Shown: positions 43,622-52,886, numbered from the stretch's first letter. The stretch: DNA of 64,000 nt from JADKCL01 sp031415375 (GCA_031415375.1 JANORP010000206.1:9108-73107), one strand, 5' to 3'. Numbers and translations are program-made. The notes: generated by a model not told the origin, from the letters alone.

Positions 43622-46408
43622 ATGTCGATAGTCATAGGGAAAATAAAATCAAGGGGTCGGTGCCTGCTGCGGGTGCTGACCCTTTGCTTTTGTGTCGCAG
43701 CAGGGCCACTTGCGGGGAGCAATGTGAATGCGCAGATCCAAGAAGATTCGCTCATCATCAACGAGTTGAAGGCCATCGCCAAGACCTGGGACAATGCCAC
43801 GACAACTGCCGAGAACTATCAAGTCATCGGGAATTATTCCGCCGCCCTGCAACACGCTATCTCGACCGCTGCATTAGGCGACGATGCGCTCGTGAAATCC
43901 TACAAAAAGCTAGGGAATTGGTACAAAGACCTGGGCGAATTTCAAAAAGCAAAGGAAAACTACCTGCTGGCATTGGACAAGTGCCCTCTGAGAAAGGACT
44001 TGGACAGTACACAAGCACAGATCTATCGCACCATCGCAAAAAACCTAGCGATGGCATATAGCAGCCTTGGTCAAATGGATGAAGCCAAAAATTATGGCCT
44101 GCTCGCCAATGAAATGGCTACGAATTTCCCGGAAGAGCAAGCCTCAATGCTGACCAACCTCTCGGTGATCTACAAGAATTTTGGTGAATATCCGAATGCC
44201 GTAAGGGTTGCGAGACAATCCCTGGAAATCAGGCAGAAACTGCTCAAAAAAGTTAAAAACCCTACTGAAAGGCAGGAACTGACGACCAGGCTTTCCAATT
44301 CCCTGGCGAACCTTGCCGGAGCCCTCACCGAGTGGGGCAAGCCCGATAGCGCAATCTTCTACCTGGACCAGACGACAGCTTTGCGCAAACTAGTGGAAGC
44401 ATCTACGCTGAGGGAGATCGAAAAAATCTATGGCCTCACCTACCAACAGCAAGGTGACTTTGAAAAAGCATTCCTTGCCTTCGACAATGCGGTTGCGCTG
44501 TCACAGCCCGATTCCAATCGCCATTCGCGCGAACTCGGCAAGGTCTATGAAGCCCAAGGGCAATGTTATGCCGCCGCCAACAGGCACGAGGATGCCCTCA
44601 GGTGCTACCAGAAGGCATTGATCGCCTTCACACGCGACTTTGAAGACACCATCCCGAGCCACAACCCCGCCCCGGAATTGTGGGAGGCAGAGCCTTGGCT
44701 GTTCCAAAATTTTGCAGACAAGGCGGCGTCTTTTGCTGCGCTCCAGCAAATCGATCCCGCCCTCAGATGCTACGAGGCGGCATTTGCGTATGTGAATCAC
44801 CTGCGCGAAAACTTCAACACCAGCGATGCCAAGGCATTTATCAGCAATATCATTTATGCAAGCCACGAAAAGGCCATGGCACTCGCCTTGGGCTTTTACC
44901 AGCAAACCAAGGAGCCGCAGCAACTCGACCGCGTCTTTGAATTCATGGAGCGCAGCAAGACCAATGAAATCTTGGAATCCCTCTGCAAAGCCGAGCAATT
45001 CAAAGCCTACAAATTGCCCGACTCATTGCTCAACCAATTGCGCACGATTCAGGCACGCAAATCGGCCCAGTACCATTCCCATTTGCCCAACGAGCAGCTG
45101 CTCGATCGGCTCAAAAACCAAGAGCGTGCCATCTGGGACCAGATCGACGCGCTCGCCCCAGGCTTCAAAAACCTCACCGAAAAAATCGACCTTGCGACAC
45201 CATCCGAGGTGCAAGCCAACCTCCATGGCGACCAGGTCTTCTTGGAATACTTCATTGGCGCCAGCGACATCTACATCTTCGCGATCGATGCCGATCATTA
45301 TGATTGTTTCTCGACTCCCAAGCCGCCACAGTTTCAGGCCACCGTCGATCTGGTGATCACGATGCTGCAAAATGCCCCCAAGGGAAATGCCAAGAAGTTA
45401 TTCGCAGCCTACCAAAAGCCATCCTACACGCTTTTTAGGCTCCTAGTGGGCCCACTGATCCAGCACAAGTTCAGAACCAAGGCTGTGAAGTCGCTTATCG
45501 TGGTGCCCGACGGGCGACTGGCACTCCTGCCCTTTGAGTGCTTGGTCACCCAACCGATCGCCGCCGTGAATCAACCTACGTTTCAGACAGGCGCCTACCT
45601 GATGCGCGATTGCGAGGTGCGCTACGGGCACTCTGCGACGACCCTGCGGCAGCAACGGCTCCGCAAAAAGCCGAGCGGCGACCTCAAAAACCTTTTGGCA
45701 ATGACAGCTTCACCTCCCAAAAGTACACTCAGCATCCTCCAAAACATCAATCCCGAGGCCCAATCAGCCCAAGAGGCCCTGAATGGACGTGTCATCCGCA
45801 ATGCCAGCAAGCTTGATTTTACGAAAAATGCAGCCGCCTACCGTTTCCTGCACTTTGCCTGCCATGCCAATGCCGACTTCGACAATCCGCTGAAGTCTTG
45901 GATCGCGCTGCAAAGCGACTCGGGCACCGTAGATACGCTCTATGCCTATGAGATCATGGGCCAAAAGCTCAATGCCGACCTGGCGGTGCTGAGCGCCTGC
46001 TATACGGGTTCAGGCAAATTGCAGACGGGCGAAGGTGTGATGAGCCTCGCACGCTCGTTTTTTGTAGCAGGCTGCCCACGTGTCACGATGAGCCTCTGGC
46101 AGCTCGACGACGAGGTGACGGCCACGATCATGGAAAAGTTCTACAAGGGCATCAAAACTGGCAAACCAGCTGCCCAATCCCTCCGTGAGGCGCATCTGGC
46201 ATTCCTAGCCGACGACAAATTTGTGGATGATCCGATCAGGTACCATCCCTACTATTGGGCGGCGATGGTGATGGTCGGCGACGAGGGTCCCTACCTAGCG
46301 CAGGGGCCCAAGAATTGGACGTCATCGATCATCTGGGGCTGCATCATCGCCTTTTTCATTGCGCTCTTGCTACGTGGGCGCCGCAAGCGCAAGCGCAAAG
46401 CGGCCTAG
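43622..46408 (+). CDS. TPR-CHAT caspase-like protease, exported and C-terminally anchored
   Basis: From ATG 43622 the protein has 928 residues. A signal peptide (LLRVLTLCFCVAAGPLAGS) is followed by about ten TPR repeats (e.g. EFQKAKENYLLALDKCPLR, YGLTYQQQGDFEKAFLAFDN) up to about residue 380, a helical linker, and a CHAT domain (about 560-880). The catalytic His is in FLHFACHANAD (~748) and Cys793 is in VLSACYTGSGK, with RSFFVAGCPRVTMSLWQLDD as the family signature. A C-terminal helix (IIWGCIIAFFIALLL) with tail RGRRKRKRKAA anchors it. CHAT domains are caspase-superfamily peptidases. TTG 43601 is a possible longer start. Co-transcription with the 42073 gene is likely. Confidence 0.88.
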   Translation: MSIVIGKIKSRGRCLLRVLTLCFCVAAGPLAGSNVNAQIQEDSLIINELKAIAKTWDNATTTAENYQVIGNYSAALQHAISTAALGDDALVKSYKKLGNWYKDLGEFQKAKENYLLALDKCPLRKDLDSTQAQIYRTIAKNLAMAYSSLGQMDEAKNYGLLANEMATNFPEEQASMLTNLSVIYKNFGEYPNAVRVARQSLEIRQKLLKKVKNPTERQELTTRLSNSLANLAGALTEWGKPDSAIFYLDQTTALRKLVEASTLREIEKIYGLTYQQQGDFEKAFLAFDNAVALSQPDSNRHSRELGKVYEAQGQCYAAANRHEDALRCYQKALIAFTRDFEDTIPSHNPAPELWEAEPWLFQNFADKAASFAALQQIDPALRCYEAAFAYVNHLRENFNTSDAKAFISNIIYASHEKAMALALGFYQQTKEPQQLDRVFEFMERSKTNEILESLCKAEQFKAYKLPDSLLNQLRTIQARKSAQYHSHLPNEQLLDRLKNQERAIWDQIDALAPGFKNLTEKIDLATPSEVQANLHGDQVFLEYFIGASDIYIFAIDADHYDCFSTPKPPQFQATVDLVITMLQNAPKGNAKKLFAAYQKPSYTLFRLLVGPLIQHKFRTKAVKSLIVVPDGRLALLPFECLVTQPIAAVNQPTFQTGAYLMRDCEVRYGHSATTLRQQRLRKKPSGDLKNLLAMTASPPKSTLSILQNINPEAQSAQEALNGRVIRNASKLDFTKNAAAYRFLHFACHANADFDNPLKSWIALQSDSGTVDTLYAYEIMGQKLNADLAVLSACYTGSGKLQTGEGVMSLARSFFVAGCPRVTMSLWQLDDEVTATIMEKFYKGIKTGKPAAQSLREAHLAFLADDKFVDDPIRYHPYYWAAMVMVGDEGPYLAQGPKNWTSSIIWGCIIAFFIALLLRGRRKRKRKAA

Positions 46409-46411
46409 AAA

Positions 46412-46828
46412 TCACTGCTTGCCGACGGTGATCCTCACATTCGTACTGTTGCCATCTTGATCCTTGTCTTTGCTGCGTGGCTCAAGCAAGCCACTCACAA
46501 TGCTGATGATGATCGACCCCCAGACGGCCGACCAGAAGCCATCCACATAAAAGTGGTGGCCGGGCACGATGTCGCCGACAAACAGCAGCAAGACAGCATT
46601 GATGACCACCAAAAACAGCCCAAAACTGAGGAGGATAAAGGGAATGGAGATCAGTTGCAAAAATGGCTTGATGAAGGTATTCAGCAAGCCGAGCACAAAC
46701 GAGACTACGAGTGCCCAGCCAATGCTATCGATATGGATGCGGTCGGGCATGATCCAATGGGCCACCCAGACAGCGATCGCTGTTCCAAACAGCTTGATGA
46801 TGTAGCGTGCGATGTTTTTCGATTCCAT
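46412..46828 (-). CDS. Mycobacterial-type 4-TMS holin-superfamily membrane protein
   Basis: From ATG 46828 the protein has 138 residues and four helices (IIKLFGTAIAVWVAHWIM, IGWALVVSFVLGLLNTF, PFILLSFGLFLVVINAVLLL, AVWGSIIISIVSGLL). The pattern IHIDSIGWALVVSFVLGLLN and KPFLQLISIPF is that of the widespread 'phage holin family' (4-TMS superfamily IV) chromosomal proteins, which are usually not phage-borne. It is convergent with the CHAT gene (3 bp between stops). A promoter -7 box lies just upstream. Confidence 0.85.
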   Translation of the reverse strand: MESKNIARYIIKLFGTAIAVWVAHWIMPDRIHIDSIGWALVVSFVLGLLNTFIKPFLQLISIPFILLSFGLFLVVINAVLLLFVGDIVPGHHFYVDGFWSAVWGSIIISIVSGLLEPRSKDKDQDGNSTNVRITVGKQ

Positions 46829-46834
46829 GATGCA

Positions 46835-46842
46835 CAAAGATA
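46835..46842 (-). promoter_or_regulatory. -7 promoter element directly before the holin-family gene
   Basis: TATCTTTG (46842-46835 on the minus strand) matches TAnnTTTG exactly and ends only 6 bp before the ATG at 46828, implying a very short or absent leader. No clear -33 box. Confidence 0.4.
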
Positions 46843-46936
46843 CAACGATCCTCACGCATCTGCGTTGACTTGATGCAGATCATCTGCTGCCCATACAAAA
46901 GTCATCTACGTGCCCTGCATGCCACAAAAGCCGTGA

Positions 46937-47332
46937 TCACTTGCGCACGCCCGTGACCACATACCGCACACGCTGCGCGGTATAGGACCGAAATTCAGAA
47001 GTGAAGTTCAAGTGGTCTGCGTCGCCAAAGCTCCCCACAAAACTGCCGCCCGAAGCCACAAACCCAGGCACCGTGAGCGCGCCGTCCTTGGCAATATTGG
47101 GGGCAATGGAATCGTCGGGCTTGAAATGCAACAACAGCGCATCGTCGTTGTATAGGCTCACGGTTCCTGCAAAAATCGTGGTCGAGGAGTCGTGGTCGCT
47201 GGAGTCTGGTAGCGAACGGATCGTCGTGAAGTCAAAATCCCCAACATATTGCTCTCGGTAGCTGAAGCGGTCACAACCCAAGGCGAGCATCAACAAGATG
47301 GGTGCGATCCACAATTTTTGAGTCCAATTCAT
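46937..47332 (-). CDS. Small lipoprotein (paralog of the 47464 gene)
   Basis: From ATG 47332 the protein has 131 residues with a lipoprotein signal (LWIAPILLMLALGC, acylated Cys ~19). The mature part (YREQYVGDFDFTTI, FVGSFGDADHLNFTSEF, YVVTGVRK) aligns by eye with the neighbouring gene's product (FRHKYVGEFEVTGI, LAGRFTDKDHFDASAGG, WTLHGVRK). The two are tandem duplicates with ~131 bp between them. Both look like small beta-barrel or lipocalin-like envelope proteins; function unknown. Confidence 0.75.
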   Translation of the reverse strand: MNWTQKLWIAPILLMLALGCDRFSYREQYVGDFDFTTIRSLPDSSDHDSSTTIFAGTVSLYNDDALLLHFKPDDSIAPNIAKDGALTVPGFVASGGSFVGSFGDADHLNFTSEFRSYTAQRVRYVVTGVRK

Positions 47333-47463
47333 CCTGCAAAGCAATGCGATCTTTGCAACACTTGCAAGATCACACGCACAAGCCCACGCTGAGACGCACC
47401 ATGGCAGTTGGCCTCTACCTACAGGCTTATTGCTGATGCGCGGCTCAATCGTCTATTCGCAGC

Positions 47464-47859
47464 CTATTTGCGCACCCCATGCAAGGTCCAAGCATTGTAC
47501 CCACCAACTGGCGAGATGCCCCCTGCACTGGCATCAAAATGGTCCTTGTCGGTAAAGCGACCTGCCAGCGTGGATCCTTCTGGGCCATGCATCACCCCGT
47601 GCTTGTCGATCGAGACCTCAAAATTGATCGCCCAATCGGCCGTCACAAATTGCAGGGACTGCCGATCCTCGGCAAAATCGACCGTCGTCGTCGATACGAT
47701 CCCCCAAGTCTCACTGGGGCTGTAGGCATTGATGGTAAAGATCCCGGTCACCTCAAACTCCCCGACATACTTGTGCCGGAAGTCAAACTTGCTTTCGCTA
47801 CAGGATTGCAGGAGCGCTAGCGCAAACACAAACCCTAAAATCGTCCATTGAGCCTTCAT
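47464..47859 (-). CDS. Small lipoprotein (paralog of the 46937 gene)
   Basis: The 131-residue protein has a lipoprotein signal ending in ALALLQSC (Cys20). It matches its neighbour in length, in the KYVGEFEVTGIF start of the mature part, in the central GRFTDKDHF, and in the identical C-terminal GVRK. The pair points to a local gene duplication. No family recognised. Confidence 0.75.
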   Translation of the reverse strand: MKAQWTILGFVFALALLQSCSESKFDFRHKYVGEFEVTGIFTINAYSPSETWGIVSTTTVDFAEDRQSLQFVTADWAINFEVSIDKHGVMHGPEGSTLAGRFTDKDHFDASAGGISPVGGYNAWTLHGVRK

Positions 47860-48005
47860 GTCATGCTTTGTCTTGGATTCACAGCGACGAATATCGCAGG
47901 GCGTAGCGAATTCTGCAGACTCAACTTAGCCAGTGTGTTACACAGTTAGCTGGGCATCGCCGAGATCGGCTCGACCGTCGGTTGCCACCCCGAAATTGTT
48001 TTTTG

Positions 48006-49688
48006 CTACCCCATCTTCGATTCCACGACCGCCATGATCTCCCCGAGGGTCATCGCGCTGTCATTGACAAGGCGTGCGACCTTGCCGCCGAGCTCGATCT
48101 TGAGCGCTTCATCCTTGAGGCTGCCAAGGTTGATGCGCACATTCAGTCCCGCCCCTTGGATGCAGGTGTGGATGCAAAGCGCGCCTACACCCGCGTCGGT
48201 GATCGAGGCGGGATTGCCGCCGTCGGCCATTTGGCGGATGAGGGCATAAGCCTCAAAAGATGTTTGCATCACTTGCAGCGGGATGCGTGCTGCGTATTCA
48301 TTGGCACTTTGGATGGCGGCGCTGCGCGCGGCCTTCTCGGCGTCGCTGTCTTTGGGAAGGCGATAGGCATCCATCACCTTGTTGAAGGCGGCGGTGTCTT
48401 CATCGACAAGATAGAGGAGCTGATCCTTGATGCCCTGCGCCTGCCTCGCGACAGCACTGAATTCAGGGATGCGCGCATCCCAACCTTGCTTGCTCGCGCT
48501 CAGATTGGCGACCATGCCGCCGAGCGACACCCCAAGGGCACCCACCAAGGCAGACACTGAGCCACCGCCTGGCGCAGGCGAATCGGCCAGGGTCTCGTTG
48601 CAAAACTGGCGCAGGTTCATTTTCACTAGCTTGCGCGCATTTTCGTCGGCGATGCGGTACTCGATGATCTTTTCCTTGGGGACAAATGGATACAATTCGT
48701 CGAGGCCCATGGATTTGATGGCGATGCGGATCAATTCCTCCTCGCTCACGCCGTCGCTCACGTTTTGCTTTTGCAAGTAGTGGCGGCCTGCATCGAGCAT
48801 GGCATTGAGGGGCAAGAGCCCCACGATCTCGCTGCCCGTCACGCGCAGGCCACGTGCGGTCGCGCTCATGCAACACGCATCAAAGGCCGCGTGCAAGGGC
48901 GTCACGCTCACATTCGTGAGGTTCATGCTCACCTGCGCGATGCCATATTCTTCCACCATCCAGCCGATGGCCTTCACGCTTTTGAGCATGCCTGGCTCAC
49001 GGATTTCCTCGCCATTTGCGTCGAGGATTTTTTTGCCCCAAGGCGTGCCATCTTCCGTTTTGGGACGGCCATTTTCGCGCACGTCAAACGCAACCGAATT
49101 GGCACGGCGCACCGAGGTCGTGTTGAGATTGGCATTGTAGGCGATGAGAAAATCACGCACGCCGATCACAGATTGGCCAGCCTTGGCATTAAATTCCTGA
49201 GGCCCAAAGTCGGGTTTCCACTCGGGTAGATAGATCTTGGTCGCAAAGGCCTCATACTCCCCCGCGCGAATGATTGCGAGGTTGCGACGCTCAGGCGTCG
49301 TAGCCGCCATCTCGTAGAGATAGACGGGGATGCCCAGGGCGCCTACTCTTTTGCCGAGCTCTTGGGCCCAGGCCACGCATTCCTCAAACGAGATCCCGGA
49401 GATCGGGATCAGCGGGGTCACATCCGTCGCGCCCATGCGAGGGTGCGCACCCTTGTGGGAGCGCATGTCGATCAGTTCGGCAGCCTTGGCGATGCCACGG
49501 TAGGCAGCCTCGACGACATTGGCAGGCTCACCTACAAATGTCACGACCGTGCGGTTGGTGCTCGCGCCCATATCGACATCGAGCAGGGAGATGCCCTCGA
49601 CCGACTCGATGGCGTCGGTGATGAGCTTGATTTTATCTTTGTCGCGGCCCTCGCTAAAGTTGGGGACGCATTCTATGAGTTGTTTCAT
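48006..49688 (-). CDS. ftcD: Bifunctional glutamate formimidoyltransferase/formimino-THF cyclodeaminase
   Basis: From ATG 49688 the protein has 560 residues. Residues 1-~330 are the formimidoyltransferase (MKQLIECVPNFSEGRDKDKI, VDMGASTNRTVVTFVG, SHKGAHPRMGATDVTPLIPI). About 350-560 are the helical cyclodeaminase (FCNETLADSPAPGGGSVSAL, the folate-binding loop). The fused enzyme transfers the formimino group of N-formimino-glutamate to tetrahydrofolate and releases ammonia, the last part of histidine degradation. No hutH, hutU or hutI is adjacent. The frame is open upstream to 49940, but that extension is not protein-like. Confidence 0.92.
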   Translation of the reverse strand: MKQLIECVPNFSEGRDKDKIKLITDAIESVEGISLLDVDMGASTNRTVVTFVGEPANVVEAAYRGIAKAAELIDMRSHKGAHPRMGATDVTPLIPISGISFEECVAWAQELGKRVGALGIPVYLYEMAATTPERRNLAIIRAGEYEAFATKIYLPEWKPDFGPQEFNAKAGQSVIGVRDFLIAYNANLNTTSVRRANSVAFDVRENGRPKTEDGTPWGKKILDANGEEIREPGMLKSVKAIGWMVEEYGIAQVSMNLTNVSVTPLHAAFDACCMSATARGLRVTGSEIVGLLPLNAMLDAGRHYLQKQNVSDGVSEEELIRIAIKSMGLDELYPFVPKEKIIEYRIADENARKLVKMNLRQFCNETLADSPAPGGGSVSALVGALGVSLGGMVANLSASKQGWDARIPEFSAVARQAQGIKDQLLYLVDEDTAAFNKVMDAYRLPKDSDAEKAARSAAIQSANEYAARIPLQVMQTSFEAYALIRQMADGGNPASITDAGVGALCIHTCIQGAGLNVRINLGSLKDEALKIELGGKVARLVNDSAMTLGEIMAVVESKMG

Positions 49689-49922
49689 GCTTTGGAGTCT
49701 TGATGACGCGGCTAAGATAGTGGGTTTTGGGGGAATGTTGCGGCATCTCGCCTGGTAGGCGATTACCTCTTTTTTGGGACAAATCTCAAAATCCGACAAA
49801 ACATTGCCCAATATCCCACATTTCGTAGCAAAATGTTTGCAATATTTCCCTGAATATGCGTACTTTGCTAATTCATAGTAAGCCGCGCTCAGCTCTGCGC
49901 CCGTAAAAAATTGTCTGCAATC

Positions 49923-50927
49923 ATGAATGCCGAAGAACAAAACATTATCATCTACAACACCGCTGATGGAAAGGCTGCCGTTTCGCTATTTGCCCGTGAC
50001 GGCAGTGCCTGGATGAGTCAAAAACAGCTTGCTGAACTTTTTGACACCTCTATCCCCAATGTCAGTATTCATATATCTAATATACTGAATGACAATGAAT
50101 TAAATGATAATTCAGTTATTAAGGATTATTTAATAACTGCCTCCGATGGCAAGGAATACAACGTGACGTTTTACTCCTTGGAGATGATCCTAGCGATCGG
50201 TTTCAGGGTGCGCAGCAAGCGTGGTACTCAGTTCAGAATCTGGGCGAATAGCCACCTGCGGGAATACCTGGTCAAGGGCTTTGTGATGGACGATGAACGG
50301 CTCAAGAACCCCAATGGGCGATTTGACTACTTTGATGAGTTGCTGGAGCGCATCAGGGAGATCAGAGCCTCCGAGAAACGGTTTTACCAAAAGGTGAGGG
50401 ACTTGTTTGCGCTCAGCAGCGATTACGACACCACTGACAAGGCCACGCAGATGTACTTTGCGGAGACGCAAAACAAGCTGCTCTATGCCGTCACTGGGCA
50501 GACCGCCGCCGAGGTGATCGTCGCCCGCGCCGATGCTAGCCTACCCAACATGGGCCTGACCTCCTGGAAAGGCAACGTCGTGCGCAAGCAAGACATCATC
50601 GTCGCCAAAAACTACCTGAATGCCGATGAGTTGGATACACTGAACCGCTTGGTAGTGCTGTTTTTGGAGAGTGCGGAACTGCGTGTGAAAAACCGGCAAG
50701 ACATCACGATGCGTTTTTGGCGGGAAAATGTGGATCGACTATTGGAGTTTCAAGACAGAGTGGTGCTGCAGGGTGTCGGGAATATCAGCCATGGCGTGAT
50801 GGAGGAGCAAGTCAAGGAAATCTATGCCGCCTATGACCAACGCCACAAGGTCGTTGATGCCGCAACGGCGGATTTGTTTGACTTAGAGGAAATTCGGGCG
50901 CTGGAGGAAGAGGTTGGGAAGCGATGA
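49923..50927 (+). CDS. RhuM-family protein
   Basis: From ATG 49923 the protein has 334 residues and no signal peptide. The RhuM pattern is clear: NIIIYNTADGKAAVSLFARD, WMSQKQLAELFDTSIPNVSI (an HTH-like helix pair), FYSLEMILAIGFRVRSKRGT and FRIWANSHLREYLVKGFVMD. A C-terminal helical half follows (ATQMYFAETQNKLLYAVTGQ). RhuM proteins were named from a Salmonella pathogenicity island and often travel with restriction or toxin genes; their activity is not settled. The segment at about 50065-50140 is strikingly AT-rich against its surroundings, and the gene stands alone, which suggests transfer. Confidence 0.85.
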   Translation: MNAEEQNIIIYNTADGKAAVSLFARDGSAWMSQKQLAELFDTSIPNVSIHISNILNDNELNDNSVIKDYLITASDGKEYNVTFYSLEMILAIGFRVRSKRGTQFRIWANSHLREYLVKGFVMDDERLKNPNGRFDYFDELLERIREIRASEKRFYQKVRDLFALSSDYDTTDKATQMYFAETQNKLLYAVTGQTAAEVIVARADASLPNMGLTSWKGNVVRKQDIIVAKNYLNADELDTLNRLVVLFLESAELRVKNRQDITMRFWRENVDRLLEFQDRVVLQGVGNISHGVMEEQVKEIYAAYDQRHKVVDAATADLFDLEEIRALEEEVGKR

Positions 50928-51130
50928 ATGAGGGGCACCTCAAAAAAACCATGAGGCTGCGTTGCTCAGTCATTTAAATCTAGCAACCAGACTTGCAATT
51001 CCAAATGACAAATACTAGGTTTACAGCAAGCATTGTACGAGCAACATCGGTCTGCCATTAACCTTTGAAAACTGACTAGTCCATTCTGGAAGGAAAATGA
51101 TCGCTTGGTATACTTGCCCTACCTAGACGC

Positions 51131-51149
51131 AGGCAACTAAATGTTGCCT
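51131..51149. promoter_or_regulatory. Hairpin upstream of the T9SS cargo gene
   Basis: AGGCAAC-TAAAT-GTTGCCT has perfect 7-bp arms, 49 bp before the start of the gene at 51198. It could be an operator or a hairpin in the leader. The surrounding 50928-51197 gap (270 bp) is otherwise AT-rich with no clear feature. Confidence 0.35.
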
Positions 51150-51197
51150 CTTGATTGAACAATTATTCTTACTGATAATATTTTAATTCATAAAAAA

Positions 51198-52214
51198 ATG
51201 AGAACAAGACTATCCTTAATCATCTTTACAGCCCTGTTGCTGAATTGTTTGGATGCATTTTCACAACCCACAATCACGGCGACAGGCATCAATCCAGTGC
51301 TGGGAGAAAGCGTAAACATCTATTTCGGTTCCTATCAAAGCCCTGGTAATGCGGGTGCCAATCAGACTTGGGATTTCACAGCATTGGCTGGCTCCACTGG
51401 TGAATTGAACTCATGCATCTCCTCTGCATCGACTGCCAATGCCAGCAGCTTCCCCAACTCCAATGTCGCGTTGAGCTCATCTCCTGCATCTATGAGGTAT
51501 TACCGCACCACCAGCGCAGCCCTTGAAAATCACGGCACCTGGGTAGGCAACGTCCTCACGCCATTCTCAGATCCCGAAGATCTGGTACGCTTCCCCTTCA
51601 CCAGCGGTAATTCATTTACCGACACTTGGTCTGGAACTTATACCACGAGTTACCAAATCTTTCGCAAGGGCACGACGAGCGTCACCGCCGATGCTTTTGG
51701 CACCATCACCACACCCGCAGGGACATTTACAAATGTATTGCGGGTTCATTTTGTGCAAGCTTATCAAGATTCCTTCAATTTTGGTGCGCCCTTTGTCATC
51801 ACTATCAACAACGATGAATATATGTGGTACCAAGAAGGATTTCACAACCAAGTCGCTACCACATTTGCACTCACAAGTTCATCTGGATTGAATGCCACTG
51901 GAGCGAGTTATTCCTCGACGGGCCCCGTCGCCGTGGCCAACACCACAGACCTCATTGCATCGGCAAATCTGTTTCCCAACCCAGCAGCCGATTACATGAC
52001 ACTCGAATTGGAACTGCCTCAAAGTCAAGACATAGGTGTGCGCGTGTTCAATTCACTAGGCCAGCAGGTGAATGCCATGGATGCAACCAAAGGCAACCCC
52101 GGCATCAACCGATTTGAGATGGCTGTCGATCAGCTCTCCGAAGGCATCTATTTTGCAAAGATCACGGTCAATGGACAGGTAAGCTCCACCAAACGATTTG
52201 TCGTGGCGCGATAG
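51198..52214 (+). CDS. Secreted protein with T9SS C-terminal sorting domain
   Basis: The 338-residue protein has a signal peptide (LIIFTALLLNCLDAFSQ) and a Ser/Thr-rich beta body (SGNSFTDTWSGTYTTSYQIF). Its last ~80 residues form a type A T9SS sorting domain (LFPNPAADYMTLELELPQS, VRVFNSLGQQVNAMD, LSEGIYFAKITVNGQVSSTK, ending RFVVAR). The product should be exported and attached or released by type IX secretion, linking it to the PorX/PorZ genes. No enzymatic domain is recognisable. A terminator follows at 52245. Confidence 0.88.
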   Translation: MRTRLSLIIFTALLLNCLDAFSQPTITATGINPVLGESVNIYFGSYQSPGNAGANQTWDFTALAGSTGELNSCISSASTANASSFPNSNVALSSSPASMRYYRTTSAALENHGTWVGNVLTPFSDPEDLVRFPFTSGNSFTDTWSGTYTTSYQIFRKGTTSVTADAFGTITTPAGTFTNVLRVHFVQAYQDSFNFGAPFVITINNDEYMWYQEGFHNQVATTFALTSSSGLNATGASYSSTGPVAVANTTDLIASANLFPNPAADYMTLELELPQSQDIGVRVFNSLGQQVNAMDATKGNPGINRFEMAVDQLSEGIYFAKITVNGQVSSTKRFVVAR

Positions 52215-52244
52215 AACACTGCACGAAAAAGTATTTCTATTAGG

Positions 52245-52284
52245 TTGTAGGGGCAGGATGATCTTGCCCTTACAATCATTTTTT
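52245..52284 (+). terminator. Intrinsic terminator after the T9SS cargo gene
   Basis: TTGTAGGGGCA and TGCCCTTACAA form an 11-bp stem (one G-T pair) around a 9-base loop, followed by a run of six Ts at 52279-52284. Confidence 0.7.
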
Positions 52285-52310
52285 CAAAAGGGGGAATATC
52301 GACTTTTGTC

Positions 52311-52883
52311 TCAATCCCCAAAATAGGTAATTCCCAATTTCACAAAAAACGCTTTCAGCAAGTCATATTTGCCTTCGCAGAACTCAATTGTATTGCGGTC
52401 TTCGAATGTACACTTGACCCGCACACATTGAAAACAAACCTCCATGCTTTCAAATATCCTGCCATTAGCATCCCTGAACAAGACGACCTGCTTCGGGAAA
52501 TAGCACCCGTTTATATCGTCATAACCAATGCGCAATGACTTTGAAAAATTGTAGTTGTACAGAATATCCGTGAAGGCATCGATCTGATGGCTGGTGAGTA
52601 TGACCCGCTCGAAGGTATCAGGCTGAACCACGGCCTTCTCCGCTTCACCTACGATCGTCCCGAAATCATACTCATACACACCCTTGAAGGACGCGACCTC
52701 AATCGTGACTGCAACATCGAAGGGGTAATTGCGTTTCCGTTTTGCGGCACCGAGGTGGCCATTGTGGTAGCATTCTTGACTGCTGCGATCGACCTTGGGA
52801 GGTCCTGGAGCACGATGGGAGGGCGTGCAAGCAAGCGCCAAGAGCAAAACGAATGTTCCCAGAAAACATTGGAATTTCCCCAT
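52311..52883 (-). CDS. Cysteine-rich hypothetical lipoprotein
   Basis: The 190-residue protein has a lipoprotein signal (FVLLLALAC, acylated Cys ~19). The mature part contains at least seven further cysteines, including VCFQCVRVKCTFED and EFCEG near the C-terminus and SQECYHNGH near the N-terminus, more than is usual for this genome. Its start is 3 bp after the stop of the cytochrome gene, so the two are an operon. Disulfides or metal binding linked to electron transfer are possible but inferred. Family not recognised. Confidence 0.7.
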   Translation of the reverse strand: MGKFQCFLGTFVLLLALACTPSHRAPGPPKVDRSSQECYHNGHLGAAKRKRNYPFDVAVTIEVASFKGVYEYDFGTIVGEAEKAVVQPDTFERVILTSHQIDAFTDILYNYNFSKSLRIGYDDINGCYFPKQVVLFRDANGRIFESMEVCFQCVRVKCTFEDRNTIEFCEGKYDLLKAFFVKLGITYFGD

Positions 52884-52886
52884 ACC

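Noticed and set aside
46412..46828. Holin-family protein as evidence of a phage
   Set aside because: This 4-TMS superfamily is common in chromosomes, and no lysis or structural phage genes are near.
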